The notes below the pieces were generated by a model. That model ran no database searches. It was given only the letters and a program-made list of their open reading frames with translations, and was not told where the DNA came from. Source: Comamonas sp. 26 (GTDB lineage Bacteria; Pseudomonadota; Gammaproteobacteria; Burkholderiales; Burkholderiaceae_C). Taken from it: a stretch of 64,000 nt of DNA. Shown here piece after piece: positions 54,198 through 63,307 of this stretch. Location: the NCBI RefSeq assembly GCF_002754475.1, contig NZ_PEFL01000003.1, positions 62,001-126,000 on the forward strand. Direction: 5' to 3'. The stretch's first letter is position 1. The number at the start of each line of letters is the position of its first letter. The translations under genes and the position numbers were made by a program.

Positions 54198-56759
54198 GTG
54201 CGTTTGTCCTTGAACGAATTAAAAGAAAAATGGGTTCCGCGTGCCTCGGCACTGTGGTCGCGCGCTCGTGCTTCTGCGCTGGGTCAGCGCGTTGAGGCCC
54301 TGCCCTGGTGGCGTCGCTGGCCCACGCGGCGTGAGTGGCTGCGATTGGCAGTGGCGCTGCCGGTGCTGTTCATCGTCTATGTGCTGCTGCTGATTCCGTT
54401 CACGCCCAGCATCAGCGATATCCGCAAGGCCAAGCTCGATCAGCCGGCCCAAATCTTGAGTGCAGACGGCAAGCTGCTGGGCGAATTCAAGCGCAGCAAC
54501 CGCCAGTGGGTGCCGCTGGAGCAGATCTCGCCCGCCGTGGTGAAGGCGCTTGTCGCTACTGAAGACCACCGCTTTTATGAGCACCACGGCATGGACTTCA
54601 CCCGTACGGCGGGATCCGTCATTCATACGCTCAACGGCAATCCACAGGGCGGCTCCACCATCACCCAGCAGTTGGCGCGCAACCTCTACCCCACAGAGAT
54701 AGGCCGCGCGCGCAATATCAACCGCAAGCTCAAGGAAGCGATCACCGCCTTCAAGATTGAGGCACTCTATACCAAGGACGAGATTCTCGAAACCTATCTC
54801 AACACCGTGCCCTTTCTCTATAACGCCTACGGCATTGAGATGGCAGCGCGCACGTATTTCGACAAACCAGCCGCCAAGCTGACGGTGCTGGAAAGCGCCA
54901 CGCTGGTAGGCATGCTCAAGGGCAATGCCTACTACAACCCCGTCATCAACCCGGACCGTGCCATTGCCCGGCGCAACACCGTGCTGAGCCAGATGGTCAA
55001 GCGCGGCGAACTGAAAGACGAAGAGTTTGAGCGCCTGAAAAAGCGCCCCATGCGGCTGGACTTTGAGCGCCAGGAAGAGCCCACCGGCATGGCACCGCAT
55101 TTTTCGCAGCAGCTGCGCAAATGGCTGATCGCATGGGCGGACAAGCACGACTACAACATCTACACCGATGGTCTGGTGGTGCGCACCACGCTGGATTCGC
55201 GCCTGCAGAACTGGGCGCAGCAGGCGGTGAACCGCCAGATGAACACGCTGCAAGGCATTGCCAACACCAACTGGAGCCACCGCGATGGCTGGAGCACCGA
55301 CAACCCACTGGTGCTGCAACTGGTGCGCGAGAGCGATGAGTTCCGCAAGCTCACCCGCACGGGCAAAGCCGAAGCGGTGAGCGAGGAAGACGCCATCAAG
55401 AAGCTGCTGTCCGATAAGCCCTTCATGAAAAAGCTGCGCGAGGACAAGACCCGCGTGCAGGCCGGCTTTCTGGCCATGGACCCGCGTACATCCGCGGTGC
55501 TGGCCTGGGTGGGCAGCCGCGACTATGCGCTGGATGCGTTTGACCATGTGGCGCAGGCCCGCCGTCAGCCCGGCTCCACCTTCAAGCCCTTTGTGTATGG
55601 CGCGGCCCTGCAACAAGGTGCCAAGCCAAGCGACACGCGCAAGGATCAGGAAGTGGAGATCAAGCTGCCCGGCGGCGAGGTCTGGTGCCCCAGCGATGCC
55701 GTGGCCCCCACGGGCATGCCCATCACGCTGACCGATGCGCTGGCCTACTCCAAGAACACCATCACCGCCGAGCTGGGGCAAGAAGTGGGCATGGACCGCG
55801 TGATCAAGCTGGCGCGTGCCCTTGGCGTGCGCCAGAGCCCGCTGGAGGCTGTGCCCTCGCTGGCGCTGGGCTCCAGCCCCGTGACGCTGCTGGAGATGGT
55901 CAACGCCTACGGCAGCATTGCCAACTCGGGCCGCTACACCCCCCCACAACTGGTCACACGTATTGAGAACGCCGATGGAGAACTGCTGGCGGAGTTCACC
56001 CCACCCAAGCCCGATGTGGTCTGGGACGAGGAAGAGAACTACGGCCTGCTGGAGATGATGCGCGCCGTCATCGACAAGGGCACGGGCCGCGCCATTCGCA
56101 AGCAGTACGGCATTCGCGCTGATGTGGCGGGCAAGACTGGCACCACACAGGGCAATGCGGACGGCTGGTTCATCCTCATGCACCCACAGATCGTGGCCGG
56201 CGCATGGGCGGGCTTCAATGACTCGCGCATCAGCCTCAAGAGCGACCAGTGGGGTCAAGGCTCGCGCAGCGCCCTGCCCATGGTGGGCGACTTCATGTCC
56301 CGCGCGCTGCGCAGTCCCATGCTCAATGCCAAGGCCCACTTTACAGAGCCCAATACCTCGCACTGGTGGAGCGATCTGGTGGGCCGCCTGCGGGATAAGG
56401 TGCAGGAATGGAGCAGCAGCGATGAAGAGGTCAGCGACAAGCATGAGCGCGCCACGCCAGCCGCGCCTTCTGCCCCTGCGCCGCAAAGCAAGGGCAGCGA
56501 TGCCGACATCATCGAGAGCACGCCTGCTGCGCCGCCCTCTGCCAACTCATCCTCCACCCCGCCAGCCAGCCCTGATCGCAATGGTCAGCCGCCCGATCTG
56601 GACAGCAGCCCGGGGCTGGCGCCCAGCGATGCATTGTCTGCACCAGTGCCCGCTCAGCCCTCAGCAGCCGCCAGGATGCCAGCACCATCCAACTGGAGCG
56701 ATATAGGCACGGCGCTGCCGCCTGCAGCACCGCTGAATGCACCCGCCGATTCAAGGTAG
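54198..56759 (+). CDS. mrcA: Penicillin-binding protein 1A
   Basis: Bifunctional class A PBP that polymerises and cross-links peptidoglycan at the outer face of the inner membrane. One N-terminal anchor (LRLAVALPVLFIVYVLLLIPF) is followed by the GT51 transglycosylase with EDHRFYEHHG (Glu near 122) and GGSTITQQLARNL. The transpeptidase carries S-x-x-K as GSTFKPF (Ser near 459), SKN (YSKNT) and KTGTTQG (near 645). About 110 Pro/Ser/Ala-rich residues form the C-terminus. Translation starts at GTG 54198. The length of 853 is normal for the family. A terminator follows. Confidence 0.95.
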   Translation: MRLSLNELKEKWVPRASALWSRARASALGQRVEALPWWRRWPTRREWLRLAVALPVLFIVYVLLLIPFTPSISDIRKAKLDQPAQILSADGKLLGEFKRSNRQWVPLEQISPAVVKALVATEDHRFYEHHGMDFTRTAGSVIHTLNGNPQGGSTITQQLARNLYPTEIGRARNINRKLKEAITAFKIEALYTKDEILETYLNTVPFLYNAYGIEMAARTYFDKPAAKLTVLESATLVGMLKGNAYYNPVINPDRAIARRNTVLSQMVKRGELKDEEFERLKKRPMRLDFERQEEPTGMAPHFSQQLRKWLIAWADKHDYNIYTDGLVVRTTLDSRLQNWAQQAVNRQMNTLQGIANTNWSHRDGWSTDNPLVLQLVRESDEFRKLTRTGKAEAVSEEDAIKKLLSDKPFMKKLREDKTRVQAGFLAMDPRTSAVLAWVGSRDYALDAFDHVAQARRQPGSTFKPFVYGAALQQGAKPSDTRKDQEVEIKLPGGEVWCPSDAVAPTGMPITLTDALAYSKNTITAELGQEVGMDRVIKLARALGVRQSPLEAVPSLALGSSPVTLLEMVNAYGSIANSGRYTPPQLVTRIENADGELLAEFTPPKPDVVWDEEENYGLLEMMRAVIDKGTGRAIRKQYGIRADVAGKTGTTQGNADGWFILMHPQIVAGAWAGFNDSRISLKSDQWGQGSRSALPMVGDFMSRALRSPMLNAKAHFTEPNTSHWWSDLVGRLRDKVQEWSSSDEEVSDKHERATPAAPSAPAPQSKGSDADIIESTPAAPPSANSSSTPPASPDRNGQPPDLDSSPGLAPSDALSAPVPAQPSAAARMPAPSNWSDIGTALPPAAPLNAPADSR

Positions 56760-56822
56760 GCACTGCCTTTCAGCCACATACGCTACTGGGCTGTCGAATA
56801 GCTGGTCCAATTGACGTCTGAC

Positions 56823-56869
56823 ATCCGCCAGGTTGCCTCTCACCCAGGGGCCCCCTGGCGGATTTGTTT
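56823..56869 (+). terminator. Terminator after mrcA
   Basis: ATCCGCCAGG (56823-56832) pairs with CCTGGCGGAT (56854-56863), an internal CCAGGGG/CCCCTGG palindrome lies in the loop, and TTGTTTT follows. Confidence 0.7.
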
Positions 56870-56924
56870 TCGCTCAACATAACACTCACATGTTGATAGC
56901 GCAAAGCGCCTATCCGGAGCCGAC

Positions 56925-58415
56925 ATGACCGCCAATACGCCAACCCTCGTCACCTTTGCCATCTACCTGCTGGGCATGCTGTTCATCGGCTGGGCAGGCT
57001 ACAAAGCCACGACCAATCTGTCTGACTACATTCTGGGCGGACGCAGTCTGGGCCCGGTGGTCACCGCCTTGTCGGCGGGCGCATCGGACATGAGCGGCTG
57101 GCTGCTCATGGGTCTGCCCGGTGCCGTGTTTACCCAAGGGCTGTCCGCTTCGTGGATTGCCATTGGCCTGTGCATTGGCGCATGGTTCAACTGGCGCTTT
57201 GTGGCGGCGCGCCTGCGCGTCTATACCGAGAAGGTGGGCAATGCGCTGACGCTGCCCGACTACTTCACCAACCGCTTTGAAGACCAAAGCAGCCTGCTGC
57301 GCATCGTGACCGCACTGGTGATTCTGGTGTTCTTCACCATCTACTGCGCTTCGGGCGTAGTGGCCGGTGCCCGCCTGTTTGAGAGCATGTTCGGCATGAG
57401 CTACCAGACCGCCCTGTGGGTGGGTGCCGTGGCCACCATGGCCTATGTGTTCATCGGCGGCTTTCTGGCCGTGAGCTGGACAGACACCATTCAGGCCGCG
57501 CTGATGATTACGGCGCTGATTCTGGCCCCGCTGATGGTGATCTATTCCGACGGCGGCATTGGCCCCAGCACGGCCATCATTGAAACCGCACGCAGCGGCG
57601 CTTTTGACATGTTCAAGGGCCATGGGGCGATTGCCATCATCTCGCTGCTGGCATGGGGTCTGGGCTACTTTGGTCAGCCCCATATTCTGGTGCGCTTCAT
57701 GGCGGCTGAGTCGCTCAAGACCATCCCCAACGCCCGCCGCATCGGCATGACGTGGATGGTGCTGTGCCTTGGCGGCGCCGTGGCCGTGGGCTTCTTCGGT
57801 ATTGCCTTCTTTGCCAGCCGCCCTGATCTGGCCGCAGGCGTGAATGCCAACAGCGAAAACGTGTTCCTTGAAGTTACCAAGCTGCTGTTCAACCCATGGA
57901 TTGCTGGCGTGCTGCTGGCCGCCGTGCTGGCTGCCGTGATGAGCACCCTGTCTTGCCAGTTGCTGGTGTGCTCCAGCGCGCTCACGCAGGACATCTACAA
58001 AACCTTTTTGAACAAGAACGCCAGCCAGAAGCAACTGGTCTGGTTCGGCCGTGCCATGGTGTTTGCCATTGCCTTGATTGCTATCGCCATCGCTCAGGAC
58101 CCCGACGCCAAGGTACTGGGCATGGTCAGCAACGCATGGGCGGGCTTTGGTGCGGCCTTTGGCCCGCTGGTGCTGATCTCGCTGCTCTGGAGCCGCATGA
58201 CGCGCAATGGCGCTCTGGCCGGCATGATCGTCGGCGCAGTCACGGTGCTGGTCTGGCAGCACTTTCAGTGGTTCAAACTCTATGAAATCGTTCCTGGATT
58301 TGCGCTGTCTGCTATCGCAATCGTAGTATTCAGCCTGCTGGACAAAGCACCATCCGCCAGCATCGCTGCCAAACACAAAGAGGTAGAGGCAGAAATCGCC
58401 GCCCACGGCGAATAA
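56925..58415 (+). CDS. putP: Sodium/proline symporter
   Basis: A 496-residue sodium:solute symporter with about 13 membrane helices. The family wording DYILGGRSLGPVVTALSAGASDMSGWLLMGLPGAVFTQGL and GGFLAVSWTDTIQAALM, with SCQLLVCSSALTQDIYKTF near residue 345, matches PutP closely. It imports L-proline for nutrition or osmoprotection. The ATG at 56925 has GGAGCCGAC upstream. No putA is next to it. A terminator follows. Confidence 0.92.
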   Translation: MTANTPTLVTFAIYLLGMLFIGWAGYKATTNLSDYILGGRSLGPVVTALSAGASDMSGWLLMGLPGAVFTQGLSASWIAIGLCIGAWFNWRFVAARLRVYTEKVGNALTLPDYFTNRFEDQSSLLRIVTALVILVFFTIYCASGVVAGARLFESMFGMSYQTALWVGAVATMAYVFIGGFLAVSWTDTIQAALMITALILAPLMVIYSDGGIGPSTAIIETARSGAFDMFKGHGAIAIISLLAWGLGYFGQPHILVRFMAAESLKTIPNARRIGMTWMVLCLGGAVAVGFFGIAFFASRPDLAAGVNANSENVFLEVTKLLFNPWIAGVLLAAVLAAVMSTLSCQLLVCSSALTQDIYKTFLNKNASQKQLVWFGRAMVFAIALIAIAIAQDPDAKVLGMVSNAWAGFGAAFGPLVLISLLWSRMTRNGALAGMIVGAVTVLVWQHFQWFKLYEIVPGFALSAIAIVVFSLLDKAPSASIAAKHKEVEAEIAAHGE

Positions 58416-58434
58416 GCGTTTTCAACCTCCGCAC

Positions 58435-58470
58435 AAGCCCTGCATGGCCCACGCCTGCAGGGCTTTTTTC
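58435..58470 (+). terminator. Intrinsic terminator after putP
   Basis: AAGCCCTGCA, loop, TGCAGGGCTT and six T, 20 bases after the putP stop. Confidence 0.9.
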
Positions 58471-58625
58471 CAGGGTAGGCAATCAGAAGACGCTCATTCA
58501 TCGACAGCAAACAGCCACTCTCGCGCTGTATAAAAAACAGGCACGCCTTGCAATTTTGATGCCTATCCGTCACACTTGCGGGTCGAAATTTCAGGCATTA
58601 CCTGAGATTCTGAAAGGTTTAGTGA

Positions 58626-59045
58626 ATGCTCAAGGCCGCTGCAGCCAAGGTGTATCAGACGGGTTTAGCGTTGATGTTGGGTGCCGCTTTTGCGCTTGCA
58701 TCCCCCTCGGCGTTGGCGCGCAAAGCGCCTGAGGTCAGCACCACCGCCCCCGGGTTTGAAACGATTACGCTGGCCGATTTGCCGCGCGATGGCCGCACCA
58801 CCTATGCTCGCATTCTGCAGGGTGGCCCCTTCAGCAGCGACAAAGATGGCTCAGTCTTCGGCAACCGCGAACGCATACTGCCGCGCCAGTCACGGGGCTA
58901 CTACCGCGAATACACGGTACGCACTCCCGGTGCCAGAAATCGCGGCGCGCGACGCATCGTCTGTGGAGGCCTGGAGCCCCAGTTGCCAGACGCCTGTTTT
59001 TATACCGGCGACCACTACAACAGCTTTCAACAGATCGTCCAATGA
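58626..59045 (+). CDS. Barnase-like secreted ribonuclease
   Basis: A 139-residue protein with a signal peptide (MLKAAAAKVYQTGLALMLGAAFALASPSALA) and a microbial RNase (N1/T1, barnase-type) domain. Key elements are VFGNRERILPRQ (cf. FxNREGxLP), GYYREYTVRTPGARNRGARRIVCGG and FYTGDHYNSFQQI, whose His is the catalytic acid. The barnase general-base Glu is expected at the ITLADLP..GR or YREY part and was not checked. A putative inhibitor (barstar) is encoded 142 bases downstream, so they form a toxin/immunity pair. The ribosome site AAAGG precedes the ATG. Confidence 0.9.
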   Translation: MLKAAAAKVYQTGLALMLGAAFALASPSALARKAPEVSTTAPGFETITLADLPRDGRTTYARILQGGPFSSDKDGSVFGNRERILPRQSRGYYREYTVRTPGARNRGARRIVCGGLEPQLPDACFYTGDHYNSFQQIVQ

Positions 59046-59187
59046 ATCTTGAAGACGGCCTGCGAGCCTTTCACCCCCCGGCTTTTGCCCTTTTGAATTC
59101 CGCAGCCGTGGTTTGCGCAGATCGCCTACAGGTCTGTCAGTACCGCTGCTGCCACCAGTATTGATGTTTTTAGAAAGAATCACGGAG

Positions 59188-59613
59188 ATGGACACGCCAC
59201 TTCGTAAGCCGTCGGATACCCCTTTGCGCAATGTTCGTACGAACATTGTTCAATCCATTCGCGCCTATCGCATCCCTGATTTACAAGCCGCCGCTGAGAC
59301 TTTGGGCGCTCACTTTCTCTATGCCAATCTCGCGCATGCGCAGACCAAGGCCGATATCTTCGAGCTGCTGGCGACCCAGTTCTTCCTGCCTGCCCATTTC
59401 GGCAAGAACTGGGATGCGCTGTATGACTGCATGACCGACCCGATTCATAAATCCGGCCCACAACCCGGCTTTATCGTGGTGCTCGATCAGATTCCCACTA
59501 CGCCCAAGTTCGACAAGGAAGTGCGCGAGCAGTTGCTGGACGTATTCCGTGACACGGCGGAGTTCTGGGCCGAGCGCAAGGTGAGTTTCCGCTGCTTTTA
59601 CTCGTTCCTCTGA
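59188..59613 (+). CDS. Barstar-family ribonuclease inhibitor
   Basis: A 141-residue barstar-type protein: IVQSIRAYRIPDLQAAAETLGAHFLYANL, then KADIFELLATQFFLPAHFGKNWDALYDCMTDP, which is the barstar signature (NWDAL plus an acidic face), and VVLDQIPTTPKFDKEVREQLLDVF. It would bind and block the RNase encoded upstream inside the producer's cytoplasm. The ATG at 59188 or the one at 59164 may be used. Its early codons contain a perfect 18-bp palindrome (59230-59247). Confidence 0.9.
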   Translation: MDTPLRKPSDTPLRNVRTNIVQSIRAYRIPDLQAAAETLGAHFLYANLAHAQTKADIFELLATQFFLPAHFGKNWDALYDCMTDPIHKSGPQPGFIVVLDQIPTTPKFDKEVREQLLDVFRDTAEFWAERKVSFRCFYSFL

Positions 59614-59631
59614 GCTATCGAAATACATAGC

Positions 59632-59661
59632 AAAACGCCCGCATCCAATGCGGGCGTTTTT
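59632..59661. terminator. Intrinsic terminator after barstar
   Basis: AAAACGCCCGCAT, three-base loop, ATGCGGGCGTTTTT. Ends the rightward RNase/barstar unit and can serve the leftward terC-like gene. Confidence 0.9.
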
Positions 59662-59682
59662 GATTTCAGAGCCTGATAAGGC

Positions 59683-60375
59683 TCAGCCGTTCTTGGACTG
59701 AGCTGTCGCTCTGGTCTGCATCCACTTCCCCAGCAAAATCACCAGCACAGCTCCCCCCGCTGCCGCCGCGTAGTGCACCCATGGGTGCTCCTGCACAAAG
59801 CCTTGCAGCACATGGTCATTGGTAATGGTTTCACCAGCCACCCAGCCAATCAGCGCCGCGCCCAGAGTCACGATGATCGGGAAGCGCGCCATGAGCTTGA
59901 TCATCAGCGTGGAGCCAAAGACCACCAGCGGAATGCTGATGGCCAGACCTAGAATCAGCAGCAGCACATTGCCACCAGCGGCAGCTGCCACCGCAATCAC
60001 GTTATCCAGACTCATCACAAAGTCTGCCAGCAAGATGGTGCGTACCGCCGCCAGCATGCCTTGCTTGACGGCATTGCCAGAGTCTGCGGCATCATCTTCA
60101 CTCTTGAGCAGGCCCATGCCTATCCACAGCAGCAGCAGGCCGCCAATCACTTCAACAAACGGCAGCTGCATCAACTTTGCAGCGATCACGGTGAGCGCAA
60201 CCCGCAACAACACCGCAGCACCTGAGCCGAACATCACCGCCTTCTTTTGCTGCTCAGGCGGCAAACCACGCGTGGCCAGCGCAATCACCACCGCGTTATC
60301 ACCAGAGAGGATGATGTCGATCCAGACAATTTTGAACAGGCCGATCCAGAAATCGGCTCCAAGCAAAGCATCCAT
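59683..60375 (-). CDS. TerC/YjbE-family membrane protein
   Basis: A 230-residue membrane protein with about seven hydrophobic helices and the TerC family aspartates: IDIILSGDNAVVIALATRGL and LADFVMSLDNVIAVAAAAG. Some members export manganese and others are linked to tellurite tolerance. The ATG at 60375 is preferred over the longer frame to 60456. A hairpin (60424-60446) lies in its leader, but no yybP-ykoY riboswitch core was recognised. Confidence 0.88.
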   Translation of the reverse strand: MDALLGADFWIGLFKIVWIDIILSGDNAVVIALATRGLPPEQQKKAVMFGSGAAVLLRVALTVIAAKLMQLPFVEVIGGLLLLWIGMGLLKSEDDAADSGNAVKQGMLAAVRTILLADFVMSLDNVIAVAAAAGGNVLLLILGLAISIPLVVFGSTLMIKLMARFPIIVTLGAALIGWVAGETITNDHVLQGFVQEHPWVHYAAAAGGAVLVILLGKWMQTRATAQSKNG

Positions 60376-60423
60376 GGGGAAATATTCCTGATTTCTATGT
60401 CCGAGCCACTGTGACCGGACAAA

Positions 60424-60446
60424 CGCCTGACATTCAGTGTCAGGCG
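60424..60446. promoter_or_regulatory. Hairpin in the terC-like leader
   Basis: CGCCTGACA, five bases, TGTCAGGCG; perfect 9-bp arms about 50 bases upstream of the leftward gene. Its role is unknown. Confidence 0.4.
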
Positions 60447-60661
60447 CGCATAGCAATACGGGAAAGTTTAGCCACCCGGTATCAAAATGAGCTGTCGGCG
60501 TATTGCTTCATGCATCATGGGAATTTCAGGCTTGTGAAGCACTTCAGGCGTTTTAAGCGCACGAAACGCGACGAATTTTTGAAATTACCAGTTTTCAGTG
60601 ATTCCCAGAATTCCTGATATCGGTAACAGTTCGTGTCATAAATATAAAGTTGGATTCCTTC

Positions 60662-61354
60662 ATGGCAGAGAGCTTTCCCATTCCCACTGAGTCCACCCTC
60701 CCCAGCCCCTTGATCGTGGTGGAGGATGAGCCCCTGATCCGCAATCGGCTGGAGAGCATTTTGCGCAGCCTGGGCTATGACAGTGAGGCTCTGATTTTTA
60801 CCACCAGCCTGGCGCAGGCGCGGGCGCAGCTGGCAGAGCATCCGGTGGCCATGGCACTTGTCGATCTGGGCCTGCCTGATGGCAACGGCATTGACCTGAT
60901 CCGCCAGCTGCGAGCCGCTGACCCCGGCATGGGCATTCTGGTCATATCGGCCTGGAGCACGGAAGACGCCATTCTCTCGGCCTTGCGCGCAGGGGCCAAT
61001 GGCTATGTACTCAAGGAGCGCGACGATCTGGAGGTCATGCTCTCCATCCGCAGCGTGCTGCGCGGCGGCGCTCCGATCGATCCCTTTATTGCGCGGCGCA
61101 TCATTGCTGAGCTGCAGGCACCAGCCTCCACCGAGGCGCAAAAAGACGTACCGCCCGAAGCCGTGCTCAGTGCCCGGGAAATTCAAATTCTCAAGCTGGT
61201 GGCCGACGGCATGACCAACCGCGAAATTGCCGAAACGCTGTTCCTGTCGCGCTATACGGTGGAATGCCATGTGAAGAATATTTACCGCAAGCTGGCCGTT
61301 CCATCACGCACCAAAGCAATCAGCGAAGCAAGAGCTCGCGGTTTGCTGAGCTAA
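60662..61354 (+). CDS. NarL/FixJ-family response regulator
   Basis: A 230-residue response regulator. The receiver domain has acidic pocket VVEDEP, phospho-acceptor Asp68 in ALVDLGLPDG, and the Lys in YVLKERDD. The LuxR-type helix-turn-helix is LSAREIQILKLVADGMTNREIAETLFLSRYTVECHVKNIYRKLAVPSRT. The partner kinase starts 15 bases downstream. The start ATG at 60662 (MAESFPIPTES) is favoured over 60650. Target genes are not evident. Confidence 0.94.
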   Translation: MAESFPIPTESTLPSPLIVVEDEPLIRNRLESILRSLGYDSEALIFTTSLAQARAQLAEHPVAMALVDLGLPDGNGIDLIRQLRAADPGMGILVISAWSTEDAILSALRAGANGYVLKERDDLEVMLSIRSVLRGGAPIDPFIARRIIAELQAPASTEAQKDVPPEAVLSAREIQILKLVADGMTNREIAETLFLSRYTVECHVKNIYRKLAVPSRTKAISEARARGLLS

Positions 61355-61369
61355 GACCCCCGCCCTCAC

Positions 61370-63298
61370 ATGCTTCGCCTGCTACTAGCACTCATGCTGG
61401 GACTGAGCCATTGCATGGGGTGGGCGCAAGACGCAACGCCACGGAGCCTGTTTTGCGAGCCAAAAATCGTGGCTCGGCAATCCGCCAAGGCCTTGCAAGA
61501 GGGGCCACCACCCAGCGCAGCCACATTGCAATGGACGGATGTGGGGTTTCTGGACGATTGGAACCAGCGCTGGCCCGGCTATGACGGCGCCGCCTGGTAC
61601 CGCGTGGACTGGGAAAGCCCCTGCGGACGCGATCAGCCCGTGGCGCTGGCCATCATCAACATGGCGCTGGCAGGCGAGGTCTTCGTCAACTCCGAGCTGA
61701 TCTGGCGCGACAGGTCGCTGGTAGAGCCGCTGAGCCGCAGCTGGAACATGCCGCGCTACTGGCTGCTGCCCGAGGCCTTGCTCAAAGAGCAGGGCAATAG
61801 CGTCTGGGTCCGCATTCACGGCATCAGCTCGCAGACGCCGGGGCTGAGCCGGCTGCGCATCGGCCACCCGGAAGAACTCAAGGAGTGGACGACATCTGCC
61901 ACCTGGAATATGCGCACGATCTACCTGATCTGCCTCACGGTCTGCGCCGTGCTGTCCCTGCTGTTTGCCTTTGCCTGGTTCTATAACCGCAACCAGAAGG
62001 TCTATGGCTGGTATTCGCTCAACCTGCTGTGCTGGGCGCTGATGCTGTGCCATATTTTGATGACAGAGCCCTGGATTTTTCCTAGCTCGCAGGCCATTGC
62101 TCGCTCCAACCTGCTGACGTTTATCGCTTTCACCTACACCTTCTGCCTTTTTACGCTGCGTTTTGGCGAGCTGCGGCTGCCACGGGTCGAGCGAGTGCTG
62201 GCTGGTTTCTGCGGCCTTGCAGCCTTGGCGACTCTGCTGCTGCCCGATGATCAAATGACCATAACTAGCTTCATCTGGCTTGTGATGTTCATTATTTGCG
62301 CTCTGGTCTGCCTGCTGTTTCCCTTGCGGGCCATGCAGACGCGTGCACCCATGCACATCATCTTCAGCGCCTGCTTTTTGCTCTATCTGGTCATAGGTCT
62401 GCACGACATTTTGCTGCTGCACAAGGCCCTGGAACACAATCACCCGCTGACCCCCTACACCACCCTGCTGAACATGCTGGTAGTGGCCTGGGTGCTGGGG
62501 CGGCAGATCATGCTCAATATGCGCCGCATCGAGCGCTTCAACCACGAGCTGAGCATTACCGTCACACAGGCCTGCGACGACCTGAGCCAGACGCTGGAGC
62601 GCGAGCACAAGCTGGCGCTCAGCCATTCCCGCCTGCAAGAAAGGCTGCGCATCTCGCAAGACCTGCACGACAGTCTGGGCGGCTCTCTGGTGCGCTCTAT
62701 TGCGCTGGTGGAGCAAACCAGCACGCCCCTGCCCAACAAGCAGGTGCTGTCCATGCTCAAGCTCATGCGTGACGACCTGCGCCAACTGATTGACGCAGGC
62801 ACCAGCGCCACCGTTCAAGTGCCCGAAACCCCGACGCAATGGCTTGCACCGCTGCGCCACCGCTTTGCGCGGCTGTTTGAGGAGCTGGACATTCAGGTGA
62901 AGTGGGAGCTACCCATGCACTGGAGCCGTACGCCCAGCCCCATTCAATGCCTGACACTGACCCGCGTGCTGGAAGAAGCCCTGACCAATGTCATCAAACA
63001 CAGCCATGCCAGCAAAGTCCAGATACGCCTGGATATTCCTGCCTCACAAGTGCTGCAGTTACAGATCATGGACAACGGCGTGGGCTTTGATGTGCACAGC
63101 ACACAGATCAACAGCATGGGAGTGGGCATGCGCAGCATGCTGGCGCGGCTGGAGCGTTTGCAAGGCACGCTGGATGTGCAATCCAGCCCCGGTGGTACAG
63201 CGCTAAGGGCTCACCTGCCGCTGCACGGCAAGGTATCGACGTCTATCCCTGCGCCACAGACACCCTCGTCACCCGAGTCCGTCTGGTCACTGCGCTAA
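61370..63298 (+). CDS. 7TMR-type sensor histidine kinase (NarX/HisKA_3 class)
   Basis: A 642-residue membrane kinase. Signal-like N-terminus, a periplasmic sensory domain of about 170 residues, then seven hydrophobic segments (TIYLICLTVCAVLSLLFAFAWFY onward), resembling 7TMR-DISM proteins. The HisKA_3 phospho-acceptor is RLRISQDLHDSLGGSLV (His near 432), and the ATPase has EEALTNVIKHSHAS, DNGVGFD and GVGMRSM. It is intact, unlike its paralogue at 44975, with which it shares the whole C-terminal part. The signal sensed is unknown. Confidence 0.93.
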   Translation: MLRLLLALMLGLSHCMGWAQDATPRSLFCEPKIVARQSAKALQEGPPPSAATLQWTDVGFLDDWNQRWPGYDGAAWYRVDWESPCGRDQPVALAIINMALAGEVFVNSELIWRDRSLVEPLSRSWNMPRYWLLPEALLKEQGNSVWVRIHGISSQTPGLSRLRIGHPEELKEWTTSATWNMRTIYLICLTVCAVLSLLFAFAWFYNRNQKVYGWYSLNLLCWALMLCHILMTEPWIFPSSQAIARSNLLTFIAFTYTFCLFTLRFGELRLPRVERVLAGFCGLAALATLLLPDDQMTITSFIWLVMFIICALVCLLFPLRAMQTRAPMHIIFSACFLLYLVIGLHDILLLHKALEHNHPLTPYTTLLNMLVVAWVLGRQIMLNMRRIERFNHELSITVTQACDDLSQTLEREHKLALSHSRLQERLRISQDLHDSLGGSLVRSIALVEQTSTPLPNKQVLSMLKLMRDDLRQLIDAGTSATVQVPETPTQWLAPLRHRFARLFEELDIQVKWELPMHWSRTPSPIQCLTLTRVLEEALTNVIKHSHASKVQIRLDIPASQVLQLQIMDNGVGFDVHSTQINSMGVGMRSMLARLERLQGTLDVQSSPGGTALRAHLPLHGKVSTSIPAPQTPSSPESVWSLR

Positions 63299-63307
63299 GC
63301 TGGCCGA

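Noticed and set aside
54219..56486. Minus-strand open frame of 755 codons over mrcA
   Set aside because: Antisense shadow of PBP1A; no recognisable motif.
56910..58406. Minus-strand open frame over putP
   Set aside because: Antisense shadow, His/Gln/Gly-rich, no domain.
60376..60661. Possible yybP-ykoY manganese riboswitch ahead of the terC-like gene
   Set aside because: Only a simple hairpin is visible; the conserved core sequences were not found.
61385..62860. Minus-strand open frame over the sensor kinase
   Set aside because: Antisense shadow; rich in Gln/His.
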